NCBI RefSeq assembly: GCF_019059575.1
Contig: NW_024881829.1
Span: 62,001 to 126,000 of the forward strand
Length of the DNA stretch: 64,000 nt
Direction: 5' to 3'
Source: Amphibalanus amphitrite
Lineage: Eukaryota; Arthropoda; Thecostraca; Balanomorpha; Balanidae
A model generated the notes under the pieces. That model was not told the DNA's origin. It did not search any database and worked only from the letters and a program-made list of their open reading frames with translations. Made by a program: the position numbers and the translations under genes. Shown here one piece after another: positions 24,758-35,516 of this stretch; position 1 is the stretch's first letter, and every line of letters begins with the position of its first letter.

Positions 24758-25695
24758 GGGGAAGCGGGGGTAACACCGCCCCCCTAAGCTTTTCGCCAAA
24801 ATGAGAGAATATGTGTGAAGTCTCTTGGTAGTTATTGTCTTGGTTACAATATTTAAACATTTTCTCACGTGTTTCAGGCACTTCTTTTGCATGCTCCTAA
24901 AAGGTTTTCATGTATCACGACTTTTAAAAATACCTTGCATATTTGCCGCCTACAAATTGTGTGGGTAACCCCGCCACCGGTGTTGATGTTAACCCAACCC
25001 ATTCCTACGAAAGCTTTTAATTGTTCAGAGATCGCGTGCGATGAGTTTCCTGTCGGTAAGTGGCAATTTTCGCAAATAATCGGTAATGGACACCTAAATA
25101 GGTATAGGTTCATCAGCTGTTTGCCAGTTTTATACAGCTGGCAAGTGCTTGGTCGGGATGCATGAAAAATATAAAGTAAAAAATCAAATAAGCTGCTTAT
25201 TCCCGGCTTAGGAACATCTACGAACATAAATAAAGCGTGTCTTTGGAGTTTCGTCACTTATCACGCTACGAACAGGAAACACCGCAACCTCAATCGGGGT
25301 AACACCGCCACGGGGTGGCGGTGTTCCCCAATAAGTGATCACAAGCAAAAATCGCCAGCGGCAAGAATGTGCTACACGGTTCAAGCAAACCTTTCTTACA
25401 GGACAAAGCCGATCAGTTATTTTTCGATGTAATCAAGTAAATCAAAATGAGTCTCTACTTAAAGACATTCAAAAGTGCTACCAACTCATCGAATTTTTAT
25501 AAGAGAATGTGCATTTTTCTTTAAATGCCCACACTGAGCTTCGATTACACTGAAACACCGGAACACAAATCAGAAGACGCATACCTTCGTGCGGTTAATA
25601 GGAAATAACGGATTTTTACACTTCACATTTCATACTTTCGCCGCCAGATGGGGTGGCGGTGTTTCCCACAGTGGCGGTGTTCCCCCCGCTTCCCC
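24758..25695. mobile_element. Non-autonomous TIR element, TA target duplication
   Basis: The ends are inverted repeats: GGGGAAGCGGGGGTAACACCGCC at the left and GGCGGTGTTCCCCCCGCTTCCCC at the right. Both are bordered by TA (24,756-24,757 and 25,696-25,697). A third AACACCGCC...GGCGGTGTT palindrome sits in the middle at about 25,299-25,327. The 938 bp hold no transposase-like frame. The TA duplication fits a Tc1/mariner/pogo-mobilised MITE; this is inference from the ends only. Confidence 0.65.
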
Positions 25696-25989
25696 TATAA
25701 TATCACGAATTAATGCGCTTGAGACAGCTTAAGATGGCTCCCGGCGCGAAAATAACAGTTTTCATATTTCCACATTGATTATTAATCGTGAGGTTGCGTG
25801 ACCGACCTGACTTCAGGTGACTCTTCAGAAAAATACGAGATAACTACATACAAGTTGTGAGGCCTCCAGGAGATAGTACTATGCAGATCATATAAGCTTC
25901 ATTCCCCAGTGAAAGGTCCCCTGGTACGAAAGGTGGTGCGACGTTGCGACATTTTGGGACCTTACACAGGTTCACTTTTGACGTCATTG

Positions 25990-27625
25990 GTCAACGGTCT
26001 GACCTTAACCTTCGCACTTGTAGGAGGGTGTCGAACAGACCCCCCTCTCAGTTTTTCGAAAATAACTCGCGCAAAAAGCGGCTGTTCGCGACGAAACTTT
26101 CAGTACCCTCGAGTTAATCAATATTACGCCTACCCTTAACATTTTTATGACCCTGACCCTTTGACTTGTGACCTGTTTTCTGAGACCATGTTTGGCCGGA
26201 ATCGCGATTTAGCGTATTTCGTCTCACAATATGAGCGTGTTTATTGTCTTTTTTTGTGGCTTTAAGCGATCAAACATGTGAAAGGATGTTGATCCCATGG
26301 ATTCTAGTGGGTGTTAAGGTCACGTGAAGGTCAGTCAGGTCACTGACCTTTGATGACCTTAGTTCACTGCTTCGAGTTCTACATGTTTCTAGGGTAGATT
26401 TTGGAGTTGATTTCGCAGTTAGAAACCGTTTGAACATTTACGAAGTAGTTTTGGTTCCCTCGTAACATGTGACCTGACCTGACCTGACCCGACCTGGACT
26501 AAATGCACGAAAACATCATCTGTGATAAAAAATAGTTTGAAATTCGTGATCAGCACCCCGCAAAGCCTTATAACAGCCTCACTGTAAAAAGCTCTAACAG
26601 GTCCCGATTTTCCCGACTTTTGAGTACATATTGACCTATCAACAAATGACCTAGGACCTTAAAATTGGGTATCAACGGCCTCCTCTCGTCACGGGCAACA
26701 CGCTCTTTTTCCGCGAACCTCTAGCTCGATCAGGGGCCGAACGGCAAAGGGGTCCAACGGACCCCCTCCCCTTTACGCTAGACGCTGGCAAAACACCAAT
26801 ATAAGCGAGGGTTAGCCCTCGCCGGCACAGGCCATTTTGCGTCCTTCGACGGCACAAGGGGGGGGGGTTGGTACGACCCCCCTCGCGTTTGGCCCCTGAT
26901 AGAGCTATAGAGCTTCGCGGAAAAACGAGCGTGTTGCCCGTCAGGAGAGGAAGCCGATGATACCCAATTTTAGGGTCCTAGGTCATCGGGTGACCTTCCA
27001 GGTCAGGTCAATGACCCGAAAACCGGGAAAATCGGGACCTGTTAGAAAGTCGTAAAGTGTGACTGCATTGTGGTTTTCCGGGGTGCTGATCACGAATATC
27101 GTGTCAGTTTTGATCAGAGATGATGTCTTTAAGCATTTAGACCAGGTCGGGTCAGGTCAGGTCAGGTCAACCGGTAGGGGTTGTGACGGGTATTCGTAAT
27201 ACGTGTCAACCGCCTCTGGCAGCTTCGTAACATGTTACGAAGGCACCAAAACTACTTCGTAAATGTTCAAATGGTTGCTAAATTCGAATTCAGCTCAAAA
27301 AACTAGCCTAAAAACATGTAAAACTCGAAAAAGTGAACCGAGGTCACCCGAGGTCACCAAAGGTCAATGACCTGACCTGACCTTCAGGTGACCTTGAAAC
27401 CCACCCTAATGTATGGGAGCAACATTAAATCACATGTTTGAACGCTTGAAACCACGAAAAGCTTGCAAACGCGCGGCTAATGCGAGCCGACATACGCCGA
27501 ATCGCGATTCCGGCCAAACGTAGTCTCGGAAAAGAGGTTGGTCACAGGTCAAAGGTCATTTGGGTCAGGGTCATGAAATTTTAACCCGCGCCGGGCCGGG
27601 GAGTGTTTGAACACCCCCCCCCCCC
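25990..27625. repeat. 1.6 kb inverted pair of AGGTCA-rich units
   Basis: A plus-oriented unit (about 26,000-26,790) and a minus-oriented unit (about 26,840-27,625) meet around GCGAGGGTTAGCCCTCGC near 26,808-26,825. Shared landmarks in opposite orientation are GGCCGGAATCGCGATT (26,195 and 27,500), the TGACCTGACC/GGTCAGGTCA run (26,475 and 27,150) and the GGTCCAACGGACCCC-type hairpins. It is a composite palindrome without coding frames. Confidence 0.75.
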
Positions 27626-27639
27626 TGCGGTTTTTCGCA

Positions 27640-28503
27640 GATATCGCTCCGCGCCGCCGTTTTTGGCATACCTGTTCGTGCATCTTTTCTGCACATGTTG
27701 TGAAAATTTCAGACCCAGGTCACCTTAGGTCAGGTCACCAGGTCACGCCAAGTGACCTCACCTCAGAAAAAATAAGAATGCTCGTCATAGCTACACCGAT
27801 AGATCGATTGCCTTGAAACTTTCAGCGATTGATAAGAGCAACATTATCTATAAAATGTATATCTCGGAATTTTGATATCGGTGACCTAAGGTCAGGTCAT
27901 TTTTGCGACCTCTCCATTATAAGTCAATGGGAGAAAATTGAAAAGCGTCTGTTTTCCACGAACGCTATTCTAGACACTCTCAAACATCGAGATGTAGATA
28001 AAATGGACACACTGAACCGGAAAATGGCAACTGTGACCCCTCGTTATGTCCCCGAGGTCATCTCAGGTTACGAACAGATTCTAACAGTTTTTCGCTAATA
28101 ACTTCTAATAGAGACGTGCTAGAACGCTGAAAACGCCTTAGATGTGTTCGGCTCGACGTTGCAGATCGACTGATATGCAACATGACCTTTTCCGGTCAGG
28201 GCATGACCTTGACCTGAGGTCAAATTTTCAAGTTGACCTTTCAAGGTCAAATCATAGTTCATTCGACGCGTCTCGACGAGAGGAACACGATGGTGGCAAA
28301 AGTAATGTCGTGGCTCTTTTGAGTCAAAAGTTATTGCCGAAAAACGTTTTTCGTAAAAACGGCTATTTTTGGAGTTTTTGCCCTCTGGAGGCTAAACCGT
28401 TGACCTGAGGTCAAATCTGAGAACATTATTCAGAAAGGTCTGTAAAAGGGCTATCGAATGCGCTTTTCCGCGGCGCTGTAGCTCTATCGGTTCCCGAGAT
28501 AGC
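27640..28503 (+). repeat. AGGTCA-rich unit, left part, split by the giant LTR element
   Basis: The sequence runs through CAGACCCAGGTCACC, TGACCTAAGGTCAGG, ATTATAAGTCAATGGGAGAAAA and CATGACCTTGACCTGAGGTC. It breaks at 28,503 and continues at 50,693. A homologous uninterrupted copy lies at about 52,080-53,060, which shows the break is an insertion. Confidence 0.75.
28500..28503. other. Target-site duplication, left (TAGC)
   Basis: TAGC directly precedes the TG of the left LTR and is repeated directly after the CA of the right LTR (50,689-50,692). Four-base duplications are usual for Ty3/gypsy integrases. Confidence 0.85.
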
Positions 28504-29410
28504 TGTAGCGGGGTTTCGCGGCGTTGCGGGGCTAACCGGGCAGTGTCTTCTGGTTGAGATAGAGAGCAAGAGAGGTGCTCCGTCGGTGCGCTCCTAAAAG
28601 CCCTTCTCAGTGTCCAGCCCCTCGCGAACCCGTTCCGACTCTGACTCTATCTTTCCGGGGCGATCAATCATCGGAAACACATAGGCCAGGGTTTAGGAAT
28701 GGGAGGAGTGATAACTGATAACCCATTACCCCTGATCACCTTGAAATAAAATATCAACTGTACTTAATAAAAGTCTTAACTCGCAACCAACAGCGCCCTT
28801 CCTAGCTTGAGGGTCATTCTCCCACCAGATATATATCAATCATTCGTCCATTTGCCCATCCCCTTTCAACCCTGTCATTCGTCCACTTATACCTCGTAAT
28901 TTACCAGAGTTGACCATCTCCGGTCCCTCCCCTTTTTCCTAACTTCCCCCGGTGGTGCTAAGGCGTGCGCAAGTCGTTATTGAGTCATTGGCCTTAAATT
29001 TCAGTAACCGTTATCCCTTCATAACCACAATGCTCCGTACATCAGACAAACGCTTCATAATGCTCACGCTACACGAATAGAATATACGAACCACCACAGA
29101 TTTCGGCACTCCGCCCTTGAATTTCGCGACTTATAGCGGGTCCAAGACCATGCCGAACTACCTACACACAAATAATAAACACACACGCACGCAGGTTGTT
29201 GAGCGAACAATGGACTTACAGCATGGGCCGGTAAACCTTTGCAGCAACGTACGCAGCCCTTGTCTTACTGCCACTCACGTGTGGACCTGCCTTCTGCTGC
29301 CAGTGGTCAGTCAGCATCTCTAACACACTCCAGCCCACGGTTCCGGAGCTAGAGCTCGCAGGGCACTCAGTAGCCCGGGCTTTCCGCGGCGGACGTATCT
29401 AAAATTTGAA

Positions 29411-29513
29411 AGCCGGGTTGGGTAACTAAAGTCCGTCCGTGATACTAATGACCGCATCTCGCACCAGCCATAGTTCAGGGTTTCCGGGCCAACCCGGCGA
29501 CCTAAAAAAGGGT
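29411..29513 (-). repeat. LTR-internal hairpin repeat a (3' LTR)
   Basis: A roughly 100-bp block begins GCCGGGTTGGGTAACTAAAG and ends CCGGGCCAACCCGGC, so its two ends can pair as a GC-rich stem. A diverged copy lies about 545 bp away at 29,956-30,054. Function unknown. Confidence 0.6.
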
Positions 29514-29955
29514 TAGCTCTCGTCGGCTAACTACAAAGACAACACGCGTCTTCCACGCACGCAGGTCCACTCGGGGACGTCCTGCACTCAACACACATCG
29601 TCGACTACCAGCACATAGGTGTCCAAAACCCTATCTATCCGTGGCTGGTAGTTAAGCTGTCGTCACAGACCTATTCGAAAGGACCAGAGCATGGCCGGAG
29701 CTACTCGACTGACTGCGGGTGGCCAGCACCGTCTGACTGCGATCACCCGACTCGAATGCTCGGTATCTAATGTTCACCCCCCCGTCTTGCGGCATTATAC
29801 GTTCCTTCGCGGGGCATTACTCTTCCGGCGGCATACGATTCCCTCGCTAAGACGCCCGGGGTCCTAACCACCTCCGAAACTATCTATGTCGCTCTTCAAA
29901 TGACGTCCCGCGCCGACCACTTGAGGGACCGATAGCGGGCCTACCTATCTTTTTA

Positions 29956-30054
29956 AAACCGGGCTGGGTAACTAAGGTCCATCCGTGATACTGATGACCG
30001 CATCTCGCTCCAGTCATAGTTCAGGGCTTCCGGGCCAACCCGGCAGCCTAAAAT
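29956..30054 (-). repeat. LTR-internal hairpin repeat b (3' LTR)
   Basis: This is the second copy of the roughly 100-bp block, with the same pairing ends (ACCGGGCTGGGTAACTAAGG and GGGCCAACCCGG) and several substitutions. The matching pair in the 5' LTR is at 45,083-45,185 and 45,628-45,726. Confidence 0.6.
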
Positions 30055-30624
30055 CTGCCCAGCCTCCGAGGCTGTTAATCCAAGACGGAACACCGTTATC
30101 TCGCGGCGGCCCACCCGCCGATACACATCCCAGGCGGCGGCCCACGTGACCTTAATTATCACCCAGGCCTACCCTGGGCCGGAGCAATCGGGCCACTGGT
30201 CCCGTGCCCCGCTAGCCAGAGGTTAGACAGACTACAGCCCGTCGTCCCCTCCGAGCCAGGACCCGAGGCTGACCGGGTAACATTTCTTGAAACCCTCCTC
30301 GGCGGTCTGCGCCCGACTCGCCTTCATCCTCACATTTAATTTCGCGACTTATTGCACGTATCCAGGGCTTACTCAATCGAGGCCTACTATTTAGTGGGGT
30401 CTATTCGAGCTGAGCGTCATTAAGAAAATCCTATTTATCTACGTGTACAGTCTTCTTCCCTTTCACTCGCGTCTCATCTCCCTCCTAACCCGTAGCCGCG
30501 TCGGTGGATTCTCCACGCACAGGGGCGTGACGTGCATCATCTATCTCCCCGGTTCCATTCCTTGCAGTGTCTATGTAGAATAAAATTACATATATTTCGG
30601 GTGCGGCAAAGTCTATGCGCGTTC

Positions 30625-32062
30625 CTTGTATTCGGACCGTTGGATTGGATGGAGCGCCAGGAATTCCGCTGACGCATTATATTGATGGAAACCGGACGGT
30701 GGTACGGTAGGAATAGGATAATAGCAGCCAGAGCACTCTCCAGCATAGGTAAGGTAAGGAGGTCCTGCGTGTTCTGTGCGTGCTGCTTGTAATCGGACCA
30801 TCGAATAAAGTGGAGCGCCAGGAATTCCGCTGACGCGTAATAGTTATGGGAACAGGACAATGGTACGGTAGGAATGGATAATAACAGCCAGAGCACTCTC
30901 CAGCATAGGTAAGGTAAGGAGGTCTTGCGTGTTCTGTGCGTGCTGCTTGTAATCGGACCATCGGATAAAGTGGAGCGCCAGGAATTCCGCTGACGCGTAA
31001 TAGTTATGGGAACAGGACCATGGTACGGTAGGAATAGGATAATACAGCCAGAGCACTCTCCAGCATAGGTAAGGTAAGGAGGTCCTGCGTGTTCTGTGCG
31101 TGCTGCTTGTAATCGGACCATCGAATAAAGTGGAGCGCCAGGAATTCCGCTGACGCGTAATAGTTATGGCAACGGGACAATGGTACGGTAGGAATAGGAT
31201 AATACAGCCAGAGCACTCTCCAGCATAGGTAAGGTAAGGAGGTCCTGCGTGTTCTGTGCGTGCTGCTTGTAGTCGGACCATCGGATGAAGTGGAGCGCCA
31301 GGAATTCCGCTGACGCGTAATAGTTATGGGAACAGGACAATGGTACGGTAGGAATAGGATAATAACAGCCAGAGCACTCTCCAGCATAGGTAAGGTAAGG
31401 AGGTCCTGCGTGTTCTGTGCGTGCTGCTTGTAATCGGACCATCGGATAAAGTGGAGCGCCAGGAATTCCGCTGACGCGTAATAGTTATGGAAACAGGACA
31501 ATGGTACGGTAGGAATAGGATAATACAGCCAGAGCACTCTCCAGCATAGGTAAGGTAAGGAGGTCCTGCGTGTTCTGTGCGTGCTGCTTGTAATCGGACC
31601 ATCGGATAAAGTGGAGCGCCAGGAATTCCGCTGACGCGTAATAGTTATGGAAACAGGACAATGGTATGGTAGGAATAGGATAATAACAGCCAGAGCACTC
31701 TCCAGCATAGGTAAGGTAAGGAGGTCCTGCGTGTTCTGTGCGTGCTGCTTGTAATCGGACCATCGGATAAAGTGGAGCGCCAGGAATTCCGCTGACGCGT
31801 AATAGTTATGGAAACAGGACAATGGTACGGTAGGAATAGGATAAATACAGCCAGAGCACTCTCCAGCATAGGTAAGGTAAGGAGGTCCTGCGTGTTCTGT
31901 GCGTGCTGCTTGTAATCGGACCATCGGATAAAGTGGAGCGCCAGGAATTCCGCTGACGCGTAATAGTTATGGAAACAGGACAATGGTACGGTAGGAATAG
32001 GATAATACAGCCAGAGCACTCTCCAGCATAGGTAAGGTAAGGAGGTCCTGCGTGTTCTGTAC
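30625..32062 (-). repeat. Tandem array of nine 160-bp units (3' LTR)
   Basis: GGAATTCCGCTGACGC recurs at 30,660, 30,821, 30,981, 31,141, 31,301, 31,462, 31,622, 31,783 and 31,944, so the period is 160-161 bp. The outermost unit at the left is the most diverged. Each unit also holds TAGGTAAGGTAAGGAGGTCC. Because 160 is not a multiple of three, long frames across the array change frame from unit to unit and are not a protein. Tandem blocks in LTRs are often enhancers in retroviruses; that role is inference here. Confidence 0.92.
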
Positions 32063-32354
32063 ATGTGGATGTGTGCGCGTGTTAACATGTATGAGTGCGC
32101 GGAAGCTTGATGACCATCTAAAACCTTAGTTCTCTTACACGACTTAACGTGGCCGCTACGCCCCCCCTTTCCAATCCGCCCGGTGTGGTTATTCAGAGGG
32201 TGCCCTGGGGCGGCACCCTGAGCCCGCCCGTCCCCATTGGTGGGCGCCTTCATACTGGCCGGCCGCGTCGCCTTCCCGGGCCAATACTGGGCCCGCTCGG
32301 TCCCGTCCACCAATGAATTTGTCCGACTGTGAATCTCTCTCTGGAATGGATGAG

Positions 32355-32390
32355 TTATAAGAATCTCTCGGGTCGGGTCACATCATTGTA
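32355..32390 (+). promoter_or_regulatory. Possible plus-strand core promoter for the LTR gene
   Basis: TTATAAG (32,355-32,361) lies about 28 nt before an initiator-like TCATTG (32,383-32,388). That would give a leader of about 20 nt before the ATG at 32,406. The match is modest. The equivalent in the other LTR is at 48,027-48,062. Confidence 0.35.
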
Positions 32391-32405
32391 CCATTTCGTC
32401 TCGTG

Positions 32406-33460
32406 ATGGCATATTCAGTACCTACTGGTGAAGCTCCGGCCGCCCCGCCCGTGCTGGATATCGCCGTCCTTTGTGACGAGCGGGGCCGGCTGCGATGGGT
32501 ACCGGAGCTCATCCTAGGGGTCGACCTGAGGTCCCTGGAGGACCCAGAATTCCGGGCCATCTTAGCAAGACGGGTTCGGCGCCTTCAGATCCAGGTGCAC
32601 CCCGACCGACACTCCGGCGACGGTACTCTATCGAGGTGAGTCATGATAATCACTGCTTGTTTATTTTCCCCCTCCCTCTCTATGTCCATTATGCTTATCG
32701 GTAGTTTGTTCGCATTCATTCTTTGTATCAATTCGATGTTCTAATTGAACCAAGTGTTGCATTCTAGTCTAGTGCCCTATGCTAACCCCCCCCCCCCCCC
32801 TTTTTTGGTCTGTCTGCCTACAGGATCGTTAACATATGCGCGACGGTTCTGCGAGACCACGGCGCAGAATACGCCCGCTGGGCAGCAAAGCAGGACGGGC
32901 CGGCCTCAATGGAGGTGTTGCGGGCCGCCCTCCTGCTTCCTCCGCCCTTCCGGGACCTGCCCGAACCCGCCCGCACACGCCTCGCCGACCGAGCCGATGA
33001 GTTGGGCGCCAGCCTCCTATCGGCAGAAACGGCCATCAAGGCGGAGCGGCGGCGGGCTCGGGAGGCCAAAGGCGAGGCCTTAGCGGCTCGCCTCGATGCT
33101 GCCGACGCGGAGGCCGCCCTGAGGGCCGCAGAGCGTCGGGCGGGGGCGGAAATCGACCTCCTCCAAGCACGCATCGTGGAGCTGGAGGCCCGAATCGATA
33201 CCAAGGAGGCGGTCGTGTGCCGGCGGATCGCGGAGCTGGAGGCCGCCCTTGACTCCGCCGAGGCCGGGACTGGGAGGGCTCGGGCCCAGGTCTCAGGACT
33301 GGAGGCCCGGGTCACCCAGCTGACCGCTGAGTTAGCGGCGTGCCGGGGCATAATACCGGAGCCAGTCCGCTGGTGTTTGTCGGCAGTAGCCGATGGGCGT
33401 CCGCTGACGCACAATTTGCGCCGTACGGCACGGAAGGTATTAAATAAATCAGCTGACTGA
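32406..33460 (+). CDS. LTR-encoded J-domain-like coiled-coil protein, two exons (3' LTR copy)
   Basis: Exon 1 is 32,406-32,635 and exon 2 is 32,824-33,460. The 188-nt intron has donor AG|GTGAGT, a GCTAAC branch-point match, a long C/T tract and acceptor CCTACAG. Splicing joins the frames in register (230 + 637 nt = 289 codons) to give 288 residues. Residues about 31-96 resemble a J domain: an ELILGVD helix start, basic helix II (RRVRRLQIQV), an HPDR loop at 65-68, and helix III ending RDHGAEYARW. The intron falls just after the HPD loop. Residues about 126-247 are a long Ala/Glu/Arg coiled coil, and 248-288 a basic tail. The start ATG has purine at -3 and G at +4. A TTATAAG lies 50 nt upstream, and an AATAAA overlaps the last codons. 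The gene is antisense to gag-pol-env. J domains stimulate Hsp70 ATPase; a role in recruiting host Hsp70 is inference. The GC-rich third positions support coding. Confidence 0.75.
32636..32823 (+). other. Spliceosomal intron of the LTR gene (3' LTR)
   Basis: The donor GTGAGT follows AG. A TGCTAAC branch-point-like heptamer at about 32,780 is followed by a 15-C, 6-T tract and TCTGTCTGCCTACAG. Without splicing, exon 1 ends at a TGA that spans the donor. Both LTRs keep all these signals. Confidence 0.8.
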
Positions 33461-33480
33461 GCGATCCTTCTGTGTTTAGT
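33443..33480 (+). terminator. Poly(A) signal overlapping the end of the LTR gene
   Basis: AATAAA at 33,443-33,448 lies within the last codons of the frame, with a GT-rich CTGTGTTTAGTT about 20 nt later. This spacing matches a cleavage/polyadenylation site. The same arrangement is at 49,113-49,150. Confidence 0.45.
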
Positions 33481-34060
33481 TGACGAGCGTGCGTGAGCCG
33501 CGATACGCCCTCCCATTTAGCATCCGAGTCTCCAGTGATAAATAGATTGTGGTATTTCTGCGATTTATTTACAAGCTCCCACAATCGAACCCAATTAAAT
33601 CAGTCGGCACTGATAACCCATTCACGGCAGACATTGGATACTCAACGTCGGGGGATTCAGCTCGTCTAAACCCCCACACGATCGAACCGCTCGGAGCCGC
33701 GACCCTACACATTGAATCGGCCCGGGGACGTATCCGCGGGGCGGTCAGGAATTCACTACTGACCCTACACACAAACACTTTCCCTTTCACTTGGGTCGGA
33801 CGGCCCGCCGTCTGGCGCGCTCTCCCTCGCCTCCCCTCCCCACATATCTATCCCTCCCTCCGGGGACGCCCCGGTGGGAAACATGGGTCAGCTCACAAGA
33901 GGGAGGGAGGGTAGGTTATTATGAGAGATGAACGGGGGCGGGCATTATAGCGGGTGGACTGGGAATGGCCGTCTGTGCTCCGAGAATGACTGACCTCCTT
34001 GAAGAGAGTAGGCTGCTGCTGTGCCGTCGGCTGCTGCGAGTAACACTCTCGTCGTCGATG
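33481..34060. other. LTR interior, no gene recognised (3' LTR)
   Basis: Downstream of the spliced gene I see only short frames on both strands with no family resemblance. The equivalent interval in the other LTR is 49,151-49,730. Confidence 0.4.
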
Positions 34061-34099
34061 TGGACCACCCCAGATTGCCCTTTTTTTCTTCTTGCTCCA

Positions 34100-34222
34100 G
34101 TTTAAATACCTCTGGTGACGTCATTTCGGCGCTCCAGTTTGGTGGGCGGAGTAAATTTGGTGAAGGGACATAGGTACCGCCCTCGAACCAATGCGATGTC
34201 TTCTTCGGCTTGAAGCACCGCC
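34100..34222 (-). promoter_or_regulatory. Minus-strand promoter cluster (3' LTR): CCAAT, GC box, CRE, TATA
   Basis: Reading the minus strand toward gag, the order is an inverted CCAAT box (34,198-34,202), a CCGCCC GC box (34,144-34,149), a full palindromic CRE TGACGTCA (34,116-34,123) and TATA-like GGTATTTAAAC (34,100-34,110). Order and spacing are those of a pol II core promoter driving the retroviral genes. This would put the transcript start near 34,075 and leave about 0.94 kb of U3 and 5.5 kb of R/U5. Confidence 0.6.
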
Positions 34223-35018
34223 CCAATTCCTCGTGATTTGATGGCGGTGGCTGTGCATCCCCTCAGGGTTTAGTATTGACGGTCCTCTCAGTAGCCCTGG
34301 GGCGAGCCACTCTCTTTTTCCAGATTCCTGGTTAATTGTATCGGAAATGTGGGTCGTTTCTCCGTTCCCCTTGTTTTGGTGCTCCGCTTAAGTCCAGGTC
34401 GGCTGCTGCGCCCTTTATCTTGTTTGGCTTCTGTCAGTAATGGTCCGCTTGATAAATGTCCCCATCGGGGTGCCGAGCGTGGGACCAAGTTCTGTTTTCC
34501 AAAGGTTCAACTGATAAATGACTCGCCACTGGCAGGTGGTGTGCTCCGGCATGCTATTTGTCGACTTCAAATCCTGGTTCTCACGAATTGGGGGTGGTAT
34601 TCCACAGCGGAGCCTTGTTGTCAAAGCCGGCTGCACCCCTTGTGTACGCCGGTCTGCGACGCAGATAGGTATCGCCGCCGATTTAGCCGACTGGCCGTGT
34701 CTGTGCGGTGCGCCAGATGGTTTTGAGGCCGACGGTCAGGGGGTCAAATGACTTTGTTTGCGTGCACAGCCCGGCTCTCCATTCATCGGACGACATGGCT
34801 GATCGGCATCCGCGTTCCCGGTCCCAGCCTCTGCCTATTTTCGTCCGAGTCGGGTGCAGCTGCTGTTTTTGGGCCGGCCTGAGTGCGCCGGCGTCCGGCT
34901 AACCCCGGCGCGCGGTCGGCCGTCCTGCGATCTGGTCAATGATTGCACTTTTGCTTGTGGCACGGCTTGCTTGTTCAAATTGAAGAAACAAATAAAAATG
35001 TGGCGCATCTGCGTTACA

Positions 35019-35040
35019 TTTTCAGATCTCTTTTTTATAG
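35019..35040 (-). other. Weak polypurine-tract candidate
   Basis: On the minus strand the bases just before the 3' LTR read AAAAAAGAGATCTGAAAA, a purine-rich run broken by TCT. Position is right for plus-strand priming; the interruption makes the call uncertain. Confidence 0.4.
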
Positions 35041-35516
35041 TCGCGCCCCGCGACTAGACGGGCGGGAGTCTGCTTCTGCCGTTGCCATTGTCGCTGTAGT
35101 TCCTGGTGACTGCTGTGGTGAGAGCGAGTGGCCGGGGTCTTAAGGATTGGCGGCTATTTGACAAGAGTGTTTGGCTGGGTAGGAAGTATAGGATGAGTAT
35201 GGGGCGTCCGGGGACTGACTCTGACATGGTTTACTTATCCCTACTAACCAATTACCCCACACATCCAAACATCGGTCGCATAAATCACACATCCGCGCGA
35301 TTCTCGATCTACCCTTGCTGTGTAGCAGGTTTAGGCCCGCTGCGGCCATCCCCAATTCCTACAGCAGTCTTTAAGCATAAACTAGCACATACACATACTA
35401 TATACACATACTATATACACATACACTGGGCCAAGCTTACTCGTTTGGTATATTGTCCGCTGTCAGCCCAGGCTCGCTGTCGGCATGACAGCGTTACCTG
35501 GCGAATTGAGTTGGTC

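Larger units (their letters stand above)
28504..35018 (-). repeat. 3' LTR of the giant element (6,515 bp)
   Basis: On the plus strand it begins TGTAGCGGGGTTTCGCGG and ends CTGCGTTACA. It contains, left to right, two about 100-bp hairpin repeats, the 160-bp tandem array, the plus-strand spliced J-domain-like gene and a minus-oriented promoter-like cluster. Differences from the other LTR that I could find are a 15-C rather than 13-C run near 32,787 and G at 34,708 where the other copy has A (50,378). Stretches 28,504-29,400 and 30,060-30,620 hold nothing else I recognise. Confidence 0.95.

Noticed and set aside
30537..32313. Long minus-strand open frames (up to 306 codons) with repeated MVRLQAARTEHAG segments
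   Set aside because: They run through 160-161-bp tandem units whose length is not a multiple of three, so each unit is read in a different frame, and the frames end where one of the three phases meets a TAA in the unit.
32403..32405. GTG three bases before the ATG as start of the LTR gene
   Set aside because: The ATG at 32,406 has a good initiation context; eukaryotic initiation at GTG is not needed.
32818..33516. 232-codon minus-strand Arg/Ser/Ala-rich frame opposite exon 2 of the LTR gene
   Set aside because: It is the GC-rich shadow of the plus-strand coiled coil; the plus frame has splice signals, start context and domain resemblance, whereas this one has none.
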